This document shows positions 24,425-32,157 of a stretch of 64,000 nucleotides of DNA, in pieces. A model generated the notes under the pieces. The model was not told the DNA's origin. It was given only the letters and a program-made list of their open reading frames with translations, and did not search any database. The stretch spans positions 62,001 through 126,000 of the forward strand of contig JBCCHB010000015.1 in the NCBI GenBank assembly GCA_039028975.1, given 5' to 3'. The stretch's first letter is position 1; every line of letters begins with the position of its first letter. The DNA is from JAHBNG01 sp039028975 (lineage in GTDB: Bacteria; Chloroflexota; Anaerolineae; Caldilineales; Caldilineaceae). The position numbers were made by a program, and so were the translations under genes.

Positions 24425-25999
24425 TCAACCCCTTGCCATTTGAGCGAGTTGGGACGCAATATTGAAGGCAGCATTTGGTTCAGCGATAGCCGCAAGCCGC
24501 TGCCTCATATCAGAAAGCCTGTCTGGATTCCCAAGTAGCTCCAGAATAGTAGGGGCGAGTTTCGACTTCAGCTCTTCGTCTTTGACAATCATCGCACCAT
24601 CGTGACGGGCCAACTTCTGTGCATTGTGCATCTGACCCACGCCTTGATAAGGGAGCGGTACAAGGATGGATGGGAGACGAGAAACGGGGAATTCTCCTAA
24701 AGTGCTAGCCCCTGCTCTACAGACGGTTAAATCAGCAGCAGCAAGGGCCAAACTCATCTCCTCGTTGAGATAGGCAACTGGCCAATATCGTCCCTTTATG
24801 TTTTGGTCTTTTTGAAGCGGAACTGAGTATGATTGAGCCGAAAAGCTAGAAAGAGAGGCTTGATACTCTTTCGTAAAGAGGGGCCAGTCCCGCGTGCCGA
24901 CGACGTGAAGAACATGGGCTACCGTCAGCAATTTCTCAAGTTCATGCCACGTTGCACAATTGATGCTGCGAGCGCCTTGGCTCCCACCCCAAATCAGCAA
25001 GAGCGGCAATCCGTCATCGCTAAATTTCTCATCTGTTTTAACAGGGGTGGCTTCTCTTTCGGTTTCAGGCTGCGCTGACTCTTGGTGCACTGACTCTTGG
25101 TGCTCTGAATCTAGCTGTGCTGACTCTTGGTGTGCTAAGTATAGCTGGTGTAAGCTATTGAATAATTGTCGTCGAGCATTTTGACGATCACCAGCAGCAC
25201 GGATTAACTCTTGCCGGACGGGATAACCGGTAATTACCGACTTTCCATCAGGGTAAAGACCACCAAAAAAGTGAGCCACTTCCTCAAAAGTAACTGCCAC
25301 ACGCTGCGCTAGCTTACTGACGATAAGAATAGCCATACCTGGATTCATATCTGGTAAATAAGTCAGAATAGGAACGCCCCTTAGTCGACAAGCTAAAGCG
25401 ACTGGAACGCAAACATAGCCACCCGTAACGAAACAGACATCAGGTTGAAAGGACCGAACTAGCCTGTGAGCTTGGGCAAATCCCTGTCCCATCCTCAAAA
25501 GGTTCCCAGCAGCCTTCAGAGGATTGATTCCTCGTAGTTGGCCGGTCTCGATGGCTTGGAAGCAAACCTTTGCATGCTCGACTAATGCCTGCTCCATGCC
25601 CCCAACGGCACCGATCCAGAGAAGTTGGTCATGCTCCTCATAATGTGTACTCTCAGCGGCGTCTTGTGGTCGATGTAGATTGGCCTCTGCGGCCCCTCCC
25701 CCCACTGGGGCTTCTGTTACTTTGTTGGTGTCCGCTGCTTGCTTTAGTAGAGCGGCTTCTACTTTGGCTGTTCCGCTTTCGGCTTGGGCTTGAGGTTGCC
25801 CTTTCGGTTTTGGCCACTCGCTTTCCAGGTGTTCGTCTTGGAGTCGATTTTCCTGGGGGAGCTGGCTTTTTGGGTTTGTTTGCTCCACTTGGCTTGCCAG
25901 CTTGGCCCTTTTGATCTGCTGCTCGCCCATTTGTTGAAGCACGGCCAGAGCGGGATAGACGTGACCGCCCGTTCCACCACCCGAAATCAAAACGCGCAT
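24425..25999 (-). CDS. murG: MurG glycosyltransferase with two large low-complexity inserts; 5' end overlaps ftsW
   Basis: UDP-GlcNAc transferase making lipid II at the cytoplasmic membrane face. At 524 residues it is about 160 longer than usual. The start MRVLISGGGTGGHVYPALAV is conserved (H13). The donor domain has LLIWGGSQGARSIN, RAGASTLGEF and PYQGVGQMHNAQ. Insert 1 (about residues 26-123, Gln/Glu/Lys/Ala-rich) splits the N-terminal Rossmann unit after its first helix. Insert 2 (about 284-329, HQESAQ-type repeats) lies at the domain junction. The usual HEQNxxPG segment reads YLPDMNPG. The first 347 bp also encode, in another frame, the FtsW C-terminal tail. ATG 25999 is the only start that retains the conserved N-terminus. 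Confidence 0.93.
   Translation of the reverse strand: MRVLISGGGTGGHVYPALAVLQQMGEQQIKRAKLASQVEQTNPKSQLPQENRLQDEHLESEWPKPKGQPQAQAESGTAKVEAALLKQAADTNKVTEAPVGGGAAEANLHRPQDAAESTHYEEHDQLLWIGAVGGMEQALVEHAKVCFQAIETGQLRGINPLKAAGNLLRMGQGFAQAHRLVRSFQPDVCFVTGGYVCVPVALACRLRGVPILTYLPDMNPGMAILIVSKLAQRVAVTFEEVAHFFGGLYPDGKSVITGYPVRQELIRAAGDRQNARRQLFNSLHQLYLAHQESAQLDSEHQESVHQESAQPETEREATPVKTDEKFSDDGLPLLLIWGGSQGARSINCATWHELEKLLTVAHVLHVVGTRDWPLFTKEYQASLSSFSAQSYSVPLQKDQNIKGRYWPVAYLNEEMSLALAAADLTVCRAGASTLGEFPVSRLPSILVPLPYQGVGQMHNAQKLARHDGAMIVKDEELKSKLAPTILELLGNPDRLSDMRQRLAAIAEPNAAFNIASQLAQMARG
25070..25145. repeat. Degenerate tandem repeat inside murG (second insert)
   Basis: The word GACTCTTGGTG recurs with intervening changes at about 15 and 30 bp spacing and encodes the HQESAQ/HQESV repeat on the minus strand. 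It looks like a repeat-expansion insert in an otherwise conserved gene. Confidence 0.65.
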
Positions 26000-27167
26000 A
26001 GGCTAGATTTCCTAATTCTGAAGGTTTGGCAGAATTTTCTCCACTAAATCGCCCAATACTTAATAGAATACCAACCGCTCCCATCATGGTAACAAGCGAA
26101 CTCCCACCATAGCTAACAAACGGGAGTGTAACGCCGGTGGGTGGAGCCACCGCGACCACGACCGCAGCATTGAGTATTGCTTGAAGCACTACAATCGAGG
26201 TAATGCCAATGGCCAACAACATCCCAAAGTGATCGGGTGCTCGTAGTGCCGTCCGCAGACCACAGTAGGTAAACAAGCCAAAGAGTAAAATAATGAGCAT
26301 CGCGCCCAACAAACCCATCTCTTCGCCAATGACGGCAAAGATATTGTCGCTCCAGCCTAAGGGCACGTACGTATCTCCTTGCCCAATTCCCTTGCCGATT
26401 GGGCCGCCGTTAATCAAGGCCGAGACCATCCAGCGTACCTGGAACTCGTCGCTAGCTAGAGGATTATCTATAGAGCCGAAAAACTTTTCAACCCGGGCAT
26501 TTGCATAAACACTATTTTGTACAACCAGCATAAAAGTTGCTGCAGTAACAATACCCACAAAAAGAAGCTGTTTGAGATCAGCTCCGGCAATAAAGAAGAG
26601 GATAAAGGCTGTCGAGACAATTAGAAATGCTGTACTAATATCTGGCTGAAAAACAATTAGCACAGTAATGAGTCCCATTAAGACGCTAAAGGGAATCAGC
26701 CCAACCCGCACATCGCGAATACGAGACCCTTTGCTAGCGAGCCATGTGCTTACATAAATGATGATAGCGATTTTGGCTGGCTCACTCGGTTGAATACTGC
26801 CATTCATAAAGGTGCGCGAGGCCCCAAATCTGTCGGCTCCAAAAGTCAGGACCATGAGCAACGCCAACAGCGCTGCCGCCATCAGCCCGATGCTCCATTG
26901 TTCCCAGAATGTATAACGAATAGACGATACAACAATCAGAACGAATATACTTAGCCCCGTCCAAGCTAGCTGACGCAAAAAGAAGTAGAAGGGATCTTGG
27001 TACCCCGTTAGCCCCACGCTAAAACTAGAGCTAAATACCATCACCAACCCTAATGCCAATAGGCTACAGACGACAGTCAACAAAGCCCAATCATACTGGG
27101 CAATGGCTATTCCTTTCTTAGGATTTTGTTTTGTTGCCATATTTTGTTGAGCCACTGAGCCCATCAT
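25653..27167 (-). CDS. ftsW: FtsW (SEDS-family peptidoglycan glycosyltransferase) with basic C-terminal tail encoded inside murG
   Basis: Polytopic SEDS polymerase of 504 residues. The TM core runs to about residue 375 and holds family motifs: GFQPDIST-like VFQPDISTAF, the GxGxGQGDTYVPLG loop with DNIFAVIGEEMG, and PFVSYGGSSLVTMMGAVGILLSIGR at the end. FtsW proteins normally stop shortly after this. Here ~128 residues of Arg/Lys/Ser/Pro/Gly-rich cytoplasmic tail follow. Codons from about residue 390 to the stop at 25653 lie inside murG, which is read one base further along. The ATG 27167 start has no strong ribosome binding site, and ATG 27140 (MATKQNPKK) is an alternative. Confidence 0.94.
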   Translation of the reverse strand: MMGSVAQQNMATKQNPKKGIAIAQYDWALLTVVCSLLALGLVMVFSSSFSVGLTGYQDPFYFFLRQLAWTGLSIFVLIVVSSIRYTFWEQWSIGLMAAALLALLMVLTFGADRFGASRTFMNGSIQPSEPAKIAIIIYVSTWLASKGSRIRDVRVGLIPFSVLMGLITVLIVFQPDISTAFLIVSTAFILFFIAGADLKQLLFVGIVTAATFMLVVQNSVYANARVEKFFGSIDNPLASDEFQVRWMVSALINGGPIGKGIGQGDTYVPLGWSDNIFAVIGEEMGLLGAMLIILLFGLFTYCGLRTALRAPDHFGMLLAIGITSIVVLQAILNAAVVVAVAPPTGVTLPFVSYGGSSLVTMMGAVGILLSIGRFSGENSAKPSELGNLAYARFDFGWWNGRSRLSRSGRASTNGRAADQKGQAGKPSGANKPKKPAPPGKSTPRRTPGKRVAKTERATSSPSRKRNSQSRSRSTKASSGHQQSNRSPSGGRGRRGQSTSTTRRR

Positions 27168-27182
27168 CGCTCATTGCAAAAC

Positions 27183-27277
27183 TATAGATAGCCAGAAAAG
27201 GTCTGCCTTCTCTGTGCGGAATGTTCCAGGGCAGATTGGATAAGAGTCGGTACAAGACTTTTCTGGTGACGTATATC
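27183..27277. repeat. Interspersed inverted-repeat element A, copy 3
   Basis: Begins TATAGATAGCCAGAAAAG and ends with inverted CTTTTCTGGTGACGTATA. It fills the gap between murD and ftsW. Interior words resemble copies 5, 6 and 8 (GGAAT--TCC, AGATTGGA). Confidence 0.75.
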
Positions 27278-27279
27278 CA

Positions 27280-28923
27280 TTACGAAGTAGGAATCGCCGT
27301 CAACATTTGGACCAGTTGGCGAAAGTGTTCACCACGTTCCTCAAAATCGCGGTATGCATCGTAGCTTGTTCCACCAGGGGACAAGAGCACAACGATCTCG
27401 CAATTAGGACATGAACTCTTTTCAGATTCCACCAAACGGGCTGCTAATGTAACTGCCCCATCCAATTTCTTAGCGGTTGCACTGCTAGGCGCACTGCATT
27501 TCGCTAATCTGCTGCGTTCTTGTACTAAAGAGACGAATTCAGCGCCATAGGCACCGAAGCCAATTAGATACCTGACCCTGAAGAGAACCTCATCAGCCAG
27601 CGATTCCCAGGGTAGCTTTTTATCTTGACCACCAGCCAGCAGAATCACAGTCTGCTTTTCAGCGTCAACGCTACGCAAACATGCCACCACCCTCTCTGGT
27701 GATGTGGCAATACTATCATTGACCCAAAGTACGCCGTTGTTTTGAGAAATTACCTCTAAACGATGGGCCACGCCACGGAATGAAGTCGCTACCTGTTGGA
27801 GCCCTTCTAACGTTGCTCCGGCCATTTGGCTAATGGTTGCGGCAGCGAGAACATTGCTAATATTGTGCTCACCTCGTAGCAGAAGCTCATCTTGGTGGCA
27901 GAGAAGCCTATTATCCAGCGTCAATTGCCCAGCCTTCAACCAGCTGCTGGATGAGGGGAATTGTGGGGCTTGAGTATTTACGCAAGTTTCCGCGCAGTTG
28001 TCTATACGTGCTCCTTCATGGTTTACCCCAACATACTCCATGCTTGTTGTCCTGCCAAAGGGTATAATTTCTAGCTTTTGCTCTCGGCAGCGCTCTCTGG
28101 TTTGGGTCAGTAGGGAACTAAGCTTCCACGCCTTTGGGATAGAGCTTTTCTGATCCCCTACAGGGTTGTCAAGGAGCGACGACGTTACTGGATCATCTGC
28201 GCTTACGACCACGCTAGAACCCTCTGGCATCTGATGGAGAAGGTTTAGCTTTGCTTTGGCATAATCTGCCATTGCCCCATGACGATCGAGGTGATTGGGC
28301 GTGACATTTAGAATTGCTGCTACATCCGGTCCTACAGATTCAAAAGGACCCAGCGCAATCTCCGGGTCAAACAGTTCTAGCTGAAAGCTACTCAACTCTA
28401 TGACAATAGGTTCACCCGGCTGAATTTCATGTAATCGGTCAATGATCGGTTGCCCAATATTCCCTCCTACATGAACCCTTAGCCCAGACGTCTTAAGCAT
28501 TTCCCCGACCAAAGTCGTCGTTGTGGTTTTGCCATTGCTTCCTGTGATCGCCACAATCGGTCCAAGCCGTTGTCTGCGAAGTTGTTGTAGAGTCAAGAGC
28601 GAATCGTTACTCAACGGGATGCCACGCTGAATCGCCTCCTGCACAATCTCAATTTGTGGAGGTACACCACCACTCAAACAGAGTAGATCACAATTATCCA
28701 GTAGAGAGTTTGGATGTTCACCTAAAACAAGTTCGATTTCTCGCCCACTTGATTGGAGGTGCTCAATAGCTGCTATTTCCGATTGTAGCTTGTCAGAAGA
28801 ACGAATGTCACTTACGATTACTTCGGCACCACAGGAGCTCAGGAAACGCACTAACGCTACCCCTTGCCGAGCTAACCCAAGTATAACTACTCGTTTATCT
28901 GCAAACTGATCCGCACCACTCAC
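27280..28923 (-). CDS. murD: UDP-N-acetylmuramoylalanine--D-glutamate ligase with enlarged central domain
   Basis: Mur ligase adding D-Glu to UDP-MurNAc-L-Ala. It has 547 residues, about 90 above average. The N-terminal domain begins RVVILGLARQGVALVRFL. The ATP loop TGSNGKTTT is at 127-135, ELSSFQLE and NVTPNHLDRHG mark the central domain, and LRGEHNISNVLAAA leads into the C-terminal domain with FRGVAHRLE and LAGGQDKKLPW. The extra length is a Cys-containing, low-similarity stretch at about 265-345 in the central domain. It ends LLSPGGTSYDAYRDFEERGE.HF, as expected. The cluster order mraY-murD-ftsW is standard. Confidence 0.95.
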   Translation of the reverse strand: MSGADQFADKRVVILGLARQGVALVRFLSSCGAEVIVSDIRSSDKLQSEIAAIEHLQSSGREIELVLGEHPNSLLDNCDLLCLSGGVPPQIEIVQEAIQRGIPLSNDSLLTLQQLRRQRLGPIVAITGSNGKTTTTTLVGEMLKTSGLRVHVGGNIGQPIIDRLHEIQPGEPIVIELSSFQLELFDPEIALGPFESVGPDVAAILNVTPNHLDRHGAMADYAKAKLNLLHQMPEGSSVVVSADDPVTSSLLDNPVGDQKSSIPKAWKLSSLLTQTRERCREQKLEIIPFGRTTSMEYVGVNHEGARIDNCAETCVNTQAPQFPSSSSWLKAGQLTLDNRLLCHQDELLLRGEHNISNVLAAATISQMAGATLEGLQQVATSFRGVAHRLEVISQNNGVLWVNDSIATSPERVVACLRSVDAEKQTVILLAGGQDKKLPWESLADEVLFRVRYLIGFGAYGAEFVSLVQERSRLAKCSAPSSATAKKLDGAVTLAARLVESEKSSCPNCEIVVLLSPGGTSYDAYRDFEERGEHFRQLVQMLTAIPTS

Positions 28924-29076
28924 TGATCACCTGTCCCGTTGCGTTCACGTATAGGCGGGCTTGGGAATCGGAATCAAATAACTTGAGTATAAAATCCCTC
29001 AATCAAGTCGCTTTGCGACCGCTTCGTAAGCGAGATGGAATACCCAACTTATTTTATGCTCATTCCTTTGCATACC

Positions 29077-30120
29077 TTAGTTTAAATTGAGCCAATTCAT
29101 CAACCAATCAATCTCATTAAGAAGGGCCAGCGCAACACCTGCCATCCCACTCAGAACGCCTATAATCCAAAATCGTTCCTTTACCTGTGTTTCACTCCAT
29201 CCCAGTAACTCAAAGTGGTAATGTAAGGGCGAGATTTTAAAGATACGTCGTCCTTCACCATAGATTCGTTTGGTAAACTTGAAGTAGCTGACTTGGATGA
29301 TGACGCTTAACGCTTCCGCCACAAAAACAAGGCCAATAACGGGTAAGAGTAACCACTGGGTAGACATCAGTGCCACCAAACCCAAGGTTGCCCCCAAAGC
29401 CAAAGAGCCTGTGTCTCCCATAAACATCTGAGCAGGATGGGCATTATACCAAAGAAAGGCAAATAGCGCGCCGACAATGGTAAAGCAGAATGCCGCTAAA
29501 TAGGTCTGATTTTGCAAGTATGCAATTAAGCCATAACAAGCAAATGCGACGCTGCAGATGCTACCTGCAAGACTATCTACTCCATCTGTCAAGTTAACGG
29601 CATTACTGGAACCAATTATGATCAGGATGGCCAGAGGTATAAAAAGGGGGCCAACCGTCACATAATCACGAATGCCGGGTACCCCCACAAAATCCAACTC
29701 AGGCGGTCCAAAATAGAGAACAAGGGTAATGACTGAAGCAAATAGCAATTGAAAGGAACTCTTCATCCGGGCGCTCATCCCCTCACCACGCCCTCTAAAT
29801 CCTTTTATGCCTTGCCAATCGTCAATGGCCCCTAAAATAGCATGGGAGGCAACACAAAAGAAAAGCAATAACGTACTCTGACCAATCGTATTAAAACCAA
29901 TCAGGTTCGCCACATTCAGCAATCCAGTGATGACAAGCACGGGGCCAACAATTAGAATGCCACCCATTGTTGGTGTCCCCATCTTCACCTGACGAGAGCC
30001 TGGTTCCTCAATGCGAATCTGCTTACCTAACTTCAAACGCCGTAGGAGCCAGAGTAGTGGTCTTCCCCAGATAACGGCCAAGAAAAAAGTGACCGTCCCT
30101 AACGTTAACGGATAGGCCAT
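29077..30120 (-). CDS. mraY: Phospho-N-acetylmuramoyl-pentapeptide-transferase
   Basis: Integral membrane enzyme forming lipid I from UDP-MurNAc-pentapeptide and undecaprenyl phosphate. It has 347 residues and about ten TM helices. Conserved elements are KMGTPTMGGI, AILGAIDDWQGI (Asp pair), SSNAVNLTDGVDSLAG (catalytic Asp loop), MFMGDTGSLALG and ISPLHYHFELLGW. It starts at ATG 30120. It is separated from murF by a 411-bp gap, unusual in this cluster. Confidence 0.97.
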   Translation of the reverse strand: MAYPLTLGTVTFFLAVIWGRPLLWLLRRLKLGKQIRIEEPGSRQVKMGTPTMGGILIVGPVLVITGLLNVANLIGFNTIGQSTLLLFFCVASHAILGAIDDWQGIKGFRGRGEGMSARMKSSFQLLFASVITLVLYFGPPELDFVGVPGIRDYVTVGPLFIPLAILIIIGSSNAVNLTDGVDSLAGSICSVAFACYGLIAYLQNQTYLAAFCFTIVGALFAFLWYNAHPAQMFMGDTGSLALGATLGLVALMSTQWLLLPVIGLVFVAEALSVIIQVSYFKFTKRIYGEGRRIFKISPLHYHFELLGWSETQVKERFWIIGVLSGMAGVALALLNEIDWLMNWLNLN

Positions 30121-30531
30121 TGTACACAGTTCCGGTTGTGAATTTCCATTTTTGTTCTAGCGGCGTTCTGCAACTCTATTCCATTTCAGGGCAATTTCAG
30201 AGCAACCGTAGAGTCGTAGAAGTGTGACTCGATTTTACTAAGGTCCGTAATTGCACCATTGGAAAAATAATGCTAAAGTGCCAGGAACATCCGAATAAGT
30301 CGATATGGTGTTCCATCATCCAATCCCGGTTAAACGTAATGCTCCTGACACTTCTAGCCTAATTCATGTCTACAAGGTTGCGATCAATGGAACACAAACT
30401 TATGGTCCATTTTCCTATGCACACCTTGCAGATTGGGTAATGTGAGCCAAATTTGCATGGCTGCACGAGGTGCTTTGAATAAGTACTGCAGGCAGTTTGA
30501 AAAGAGCTCTTTTCAAACTGAACTGAGCAAA
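30121..30531. other. 411-bp gap between mraY and murF with palindromes
   Basis: No gene seen. It contains an imperfect inverted repeat AAGTGCCAGGAACAT/ATGCTCCTGACACTT (about 30277-30357) and a perfect 28-bp palindrome (30493-30520) just before the murF stop. The word CTGCACGAGG-TGCT near 30466 resembles the GCACGAGGCGTGC repeat. Confidence 0.6.
30493..30520. repeat. Perfect 28-bp palindrome
   Basis: CAGTTTGAAAAGAG is followed directly by its exact complement CTCTTTTCAAACTG. It could be an operator or a transcription-stop hairpin downstream of murF, 12 bp after its stop codon on the minus strand. Confidence 0.85.
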
Positions 30532-32076
30532 TCAGGGTGTGCTCACTCTTCTTTTGGAAATTGCTGACGCAATCTCTTCCATGCCAACAGCACGACTCCC
30601 TTTTACAAGCACAAGATCATCTGATTGAATGACCGTGGATAGTCGTTCAATCGCCTCATTAAAGTTGGTCATTGCGTAAACCTGGTCAGTCTGCAAGCCA
30701 CTTTCTAACGCCAGATTAGCCATCTCCGCTCCCAACTCCCCAACCGTAAAGAGGATATCTGCCACATCAGCTGCCCGACGAGCGACAAGTTTATGTCCCT
30801 CATCTGTATAGGAACCCAACTCGAGCATGTCGCCCAAAACGGCCACACGGCGTCCCTCTTTCTCAGGCTGCAGATCGTGAAGTAGATTCAACGCAGCGAT
30901 GGTACTCGCTGGGCTGGCATTATATGTGTCATCAATAATTGTACTATCATTTAGCCCGGGCACCACCACTAGTCTCAACTGGTTATTCATGCGTCGCATA
31001 CAAGAGATAATCTGCTCCCAACTGAGCCCCTCCTGTAATCCGACAGCTGCCGCTCGTAGTGCAGTATGAACACTATGACGGCCAAGCAGAGGGGCCTTGA
31101 CATTGTAGGTCTCTACTGCTTCCCGTCTGCCCCATCTTCCCTGTGGCTTGCGGTGGTGGAAGCGGAAACGAATTCCTTCAAGCCCGGCGCTCTCAATATT
31201 GTCCGCCCACAGATCAGCTTCTGGTGTAAGGCCATACTTAAAGATGCGTGCCGATGTCCTCTCTGCCATGGTACGAACTCGCTCGTCATCCCAATTCAGA
31301 ATGGCAATCCCGCCTTCGTCAGCAGAAGGAAGCGACTCAACCAACTCACTTTTTGCATCCACAATTCGTTCTATTGTGCCGAGCCTTTCTAAATGGACGG
31401 GGCCAACATTTGTCACAACACCTACATTGGGTCTAGCCCAAGTACAGAGATCTTTGATTTCGCCCAAGGCATACATACCCATCTCCATGACAGCCCGCTC
31501 ATGGTGAATTCCCAAGCCGAGTTGGGTTAGAGGCAACCCCAATTCATTATTTAAACTCCCGGTCGAATGAAGTGTGCGATAGTGTTGGCGTAGCACGGCG
31601 GCAGTCAATTCCTTTGTGCTAGATTTTCCTACACTACCGGTAATCCCGATCACTCGTAGATCTGGGTTTGTCCGGTGCAGCCGTTGAAAGGTACCCACCT
31701 TTTGCAGACCCTCTTGGCTGCTTTTCACAACATAAGCAATGCGAAGATATTGGCGTGCCCCTTCGCCAAGATGTACGGTAACAGATGCTCCGGTACAATC
31801 TACGATAGTCACATTATGGTCCAAAAGCTGCTCCCGAGCGTGCGGCTCGCAGAGGATTGCTTCGGCACCAGCATCAAAGGAAGCTCCTACAAAACGGTGG
31901 CCATCGGTCTGTTCACCCCTTAGGGCAATAAAGAGATCCCCTGGACCTACGTCTTGGCTGTTTATCACAGCATTGCCAATCGGCGTCGGCGGCAACGCTA
32001 AAGGAGGTGTTTCACCTGACAACGCCTGCCAAAGGGTATGCTGAGTAATTTGGGTCGAAATGATTGGTCTTGCCAT
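30532..32076 (-). CDS. murF: UDP-N-acetylmuramoyl-tripeptide--D-alanyl-D-alanine ligase
   Basis: Last Mur ligase, adding D-Ala-D-Ala to the tripeptide precursor. It has 514 residues. Features are the N-terminal substrate domain (INSQDVGPGDLFIALRGEQTDGHRF), the ATP loop GITGSVGKSST (144-154), the NELGLPL and EMGMYALGEI motifs, TNVGPVHLERLG, and the C-terminal IDDTYNASPAS and AVLGDMLELG. An extra ~30 residues (116-137) lie before the ATP loop. The start is ATG 32076, and the upstream gene ftsI ends 81 bp away. Confidence 0.96.
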   Translation of the reverse strand: MARPIISTQITQHTLWQALSGETPPLALPPTPIGNAVINSQDVGPGDLFIALRGEQTDGHRFVGASFDAGAEAILCEPHAREQLLDHNVTIVDCTGASVTVHLGEGARQYLRIAYVVKSSQEGLQKVGTFQRLHRTNPDLRVIGITGSVGKSSTKELTAAVLRQHYRTLHSTGSLNNELGLPLTQLGLGIHHERAVMEMGMYALGEIKDLCTWARPNVGVVTNVGPVHLERLGTIERIVDAKSELVESLPSADEGGIAILNWDDERVRTMAERTSARIFKYGLTPEADLWADNIESAGLEGIRFRFHHRKPQGRWGRREAVETYNVKAPLLGRHSVHTALRAAAVGLQEGLSWEQIISCMRRMNNQLRLVVVPGLNDSTIIDDTYNASPASTIAALNLLHDLQPEKEGRRVAVLGDMLELGSYTDEGHKLVARRAADVADILFTVGELGAEMANLALESGLQTDQVYAMTNFNEAIERLSTVIQSDDLVLVKGSRAVGMEEIASAISKRRVSTP

Positions 32077-32157
32077 ACAGGTTTAGTGCATTGTCAGAAG
32101 TCCATAGTCCATAGTCCATAGTCCATTGTCCATTGTCGACCGCGGACCTGACGCCCT

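Noticed and set aside
24833..25184. Plus-strand frames opposite murG with Cys/Ser repeats
   Set aside because: Antisense shadow of the murG HQESAQ repeat.
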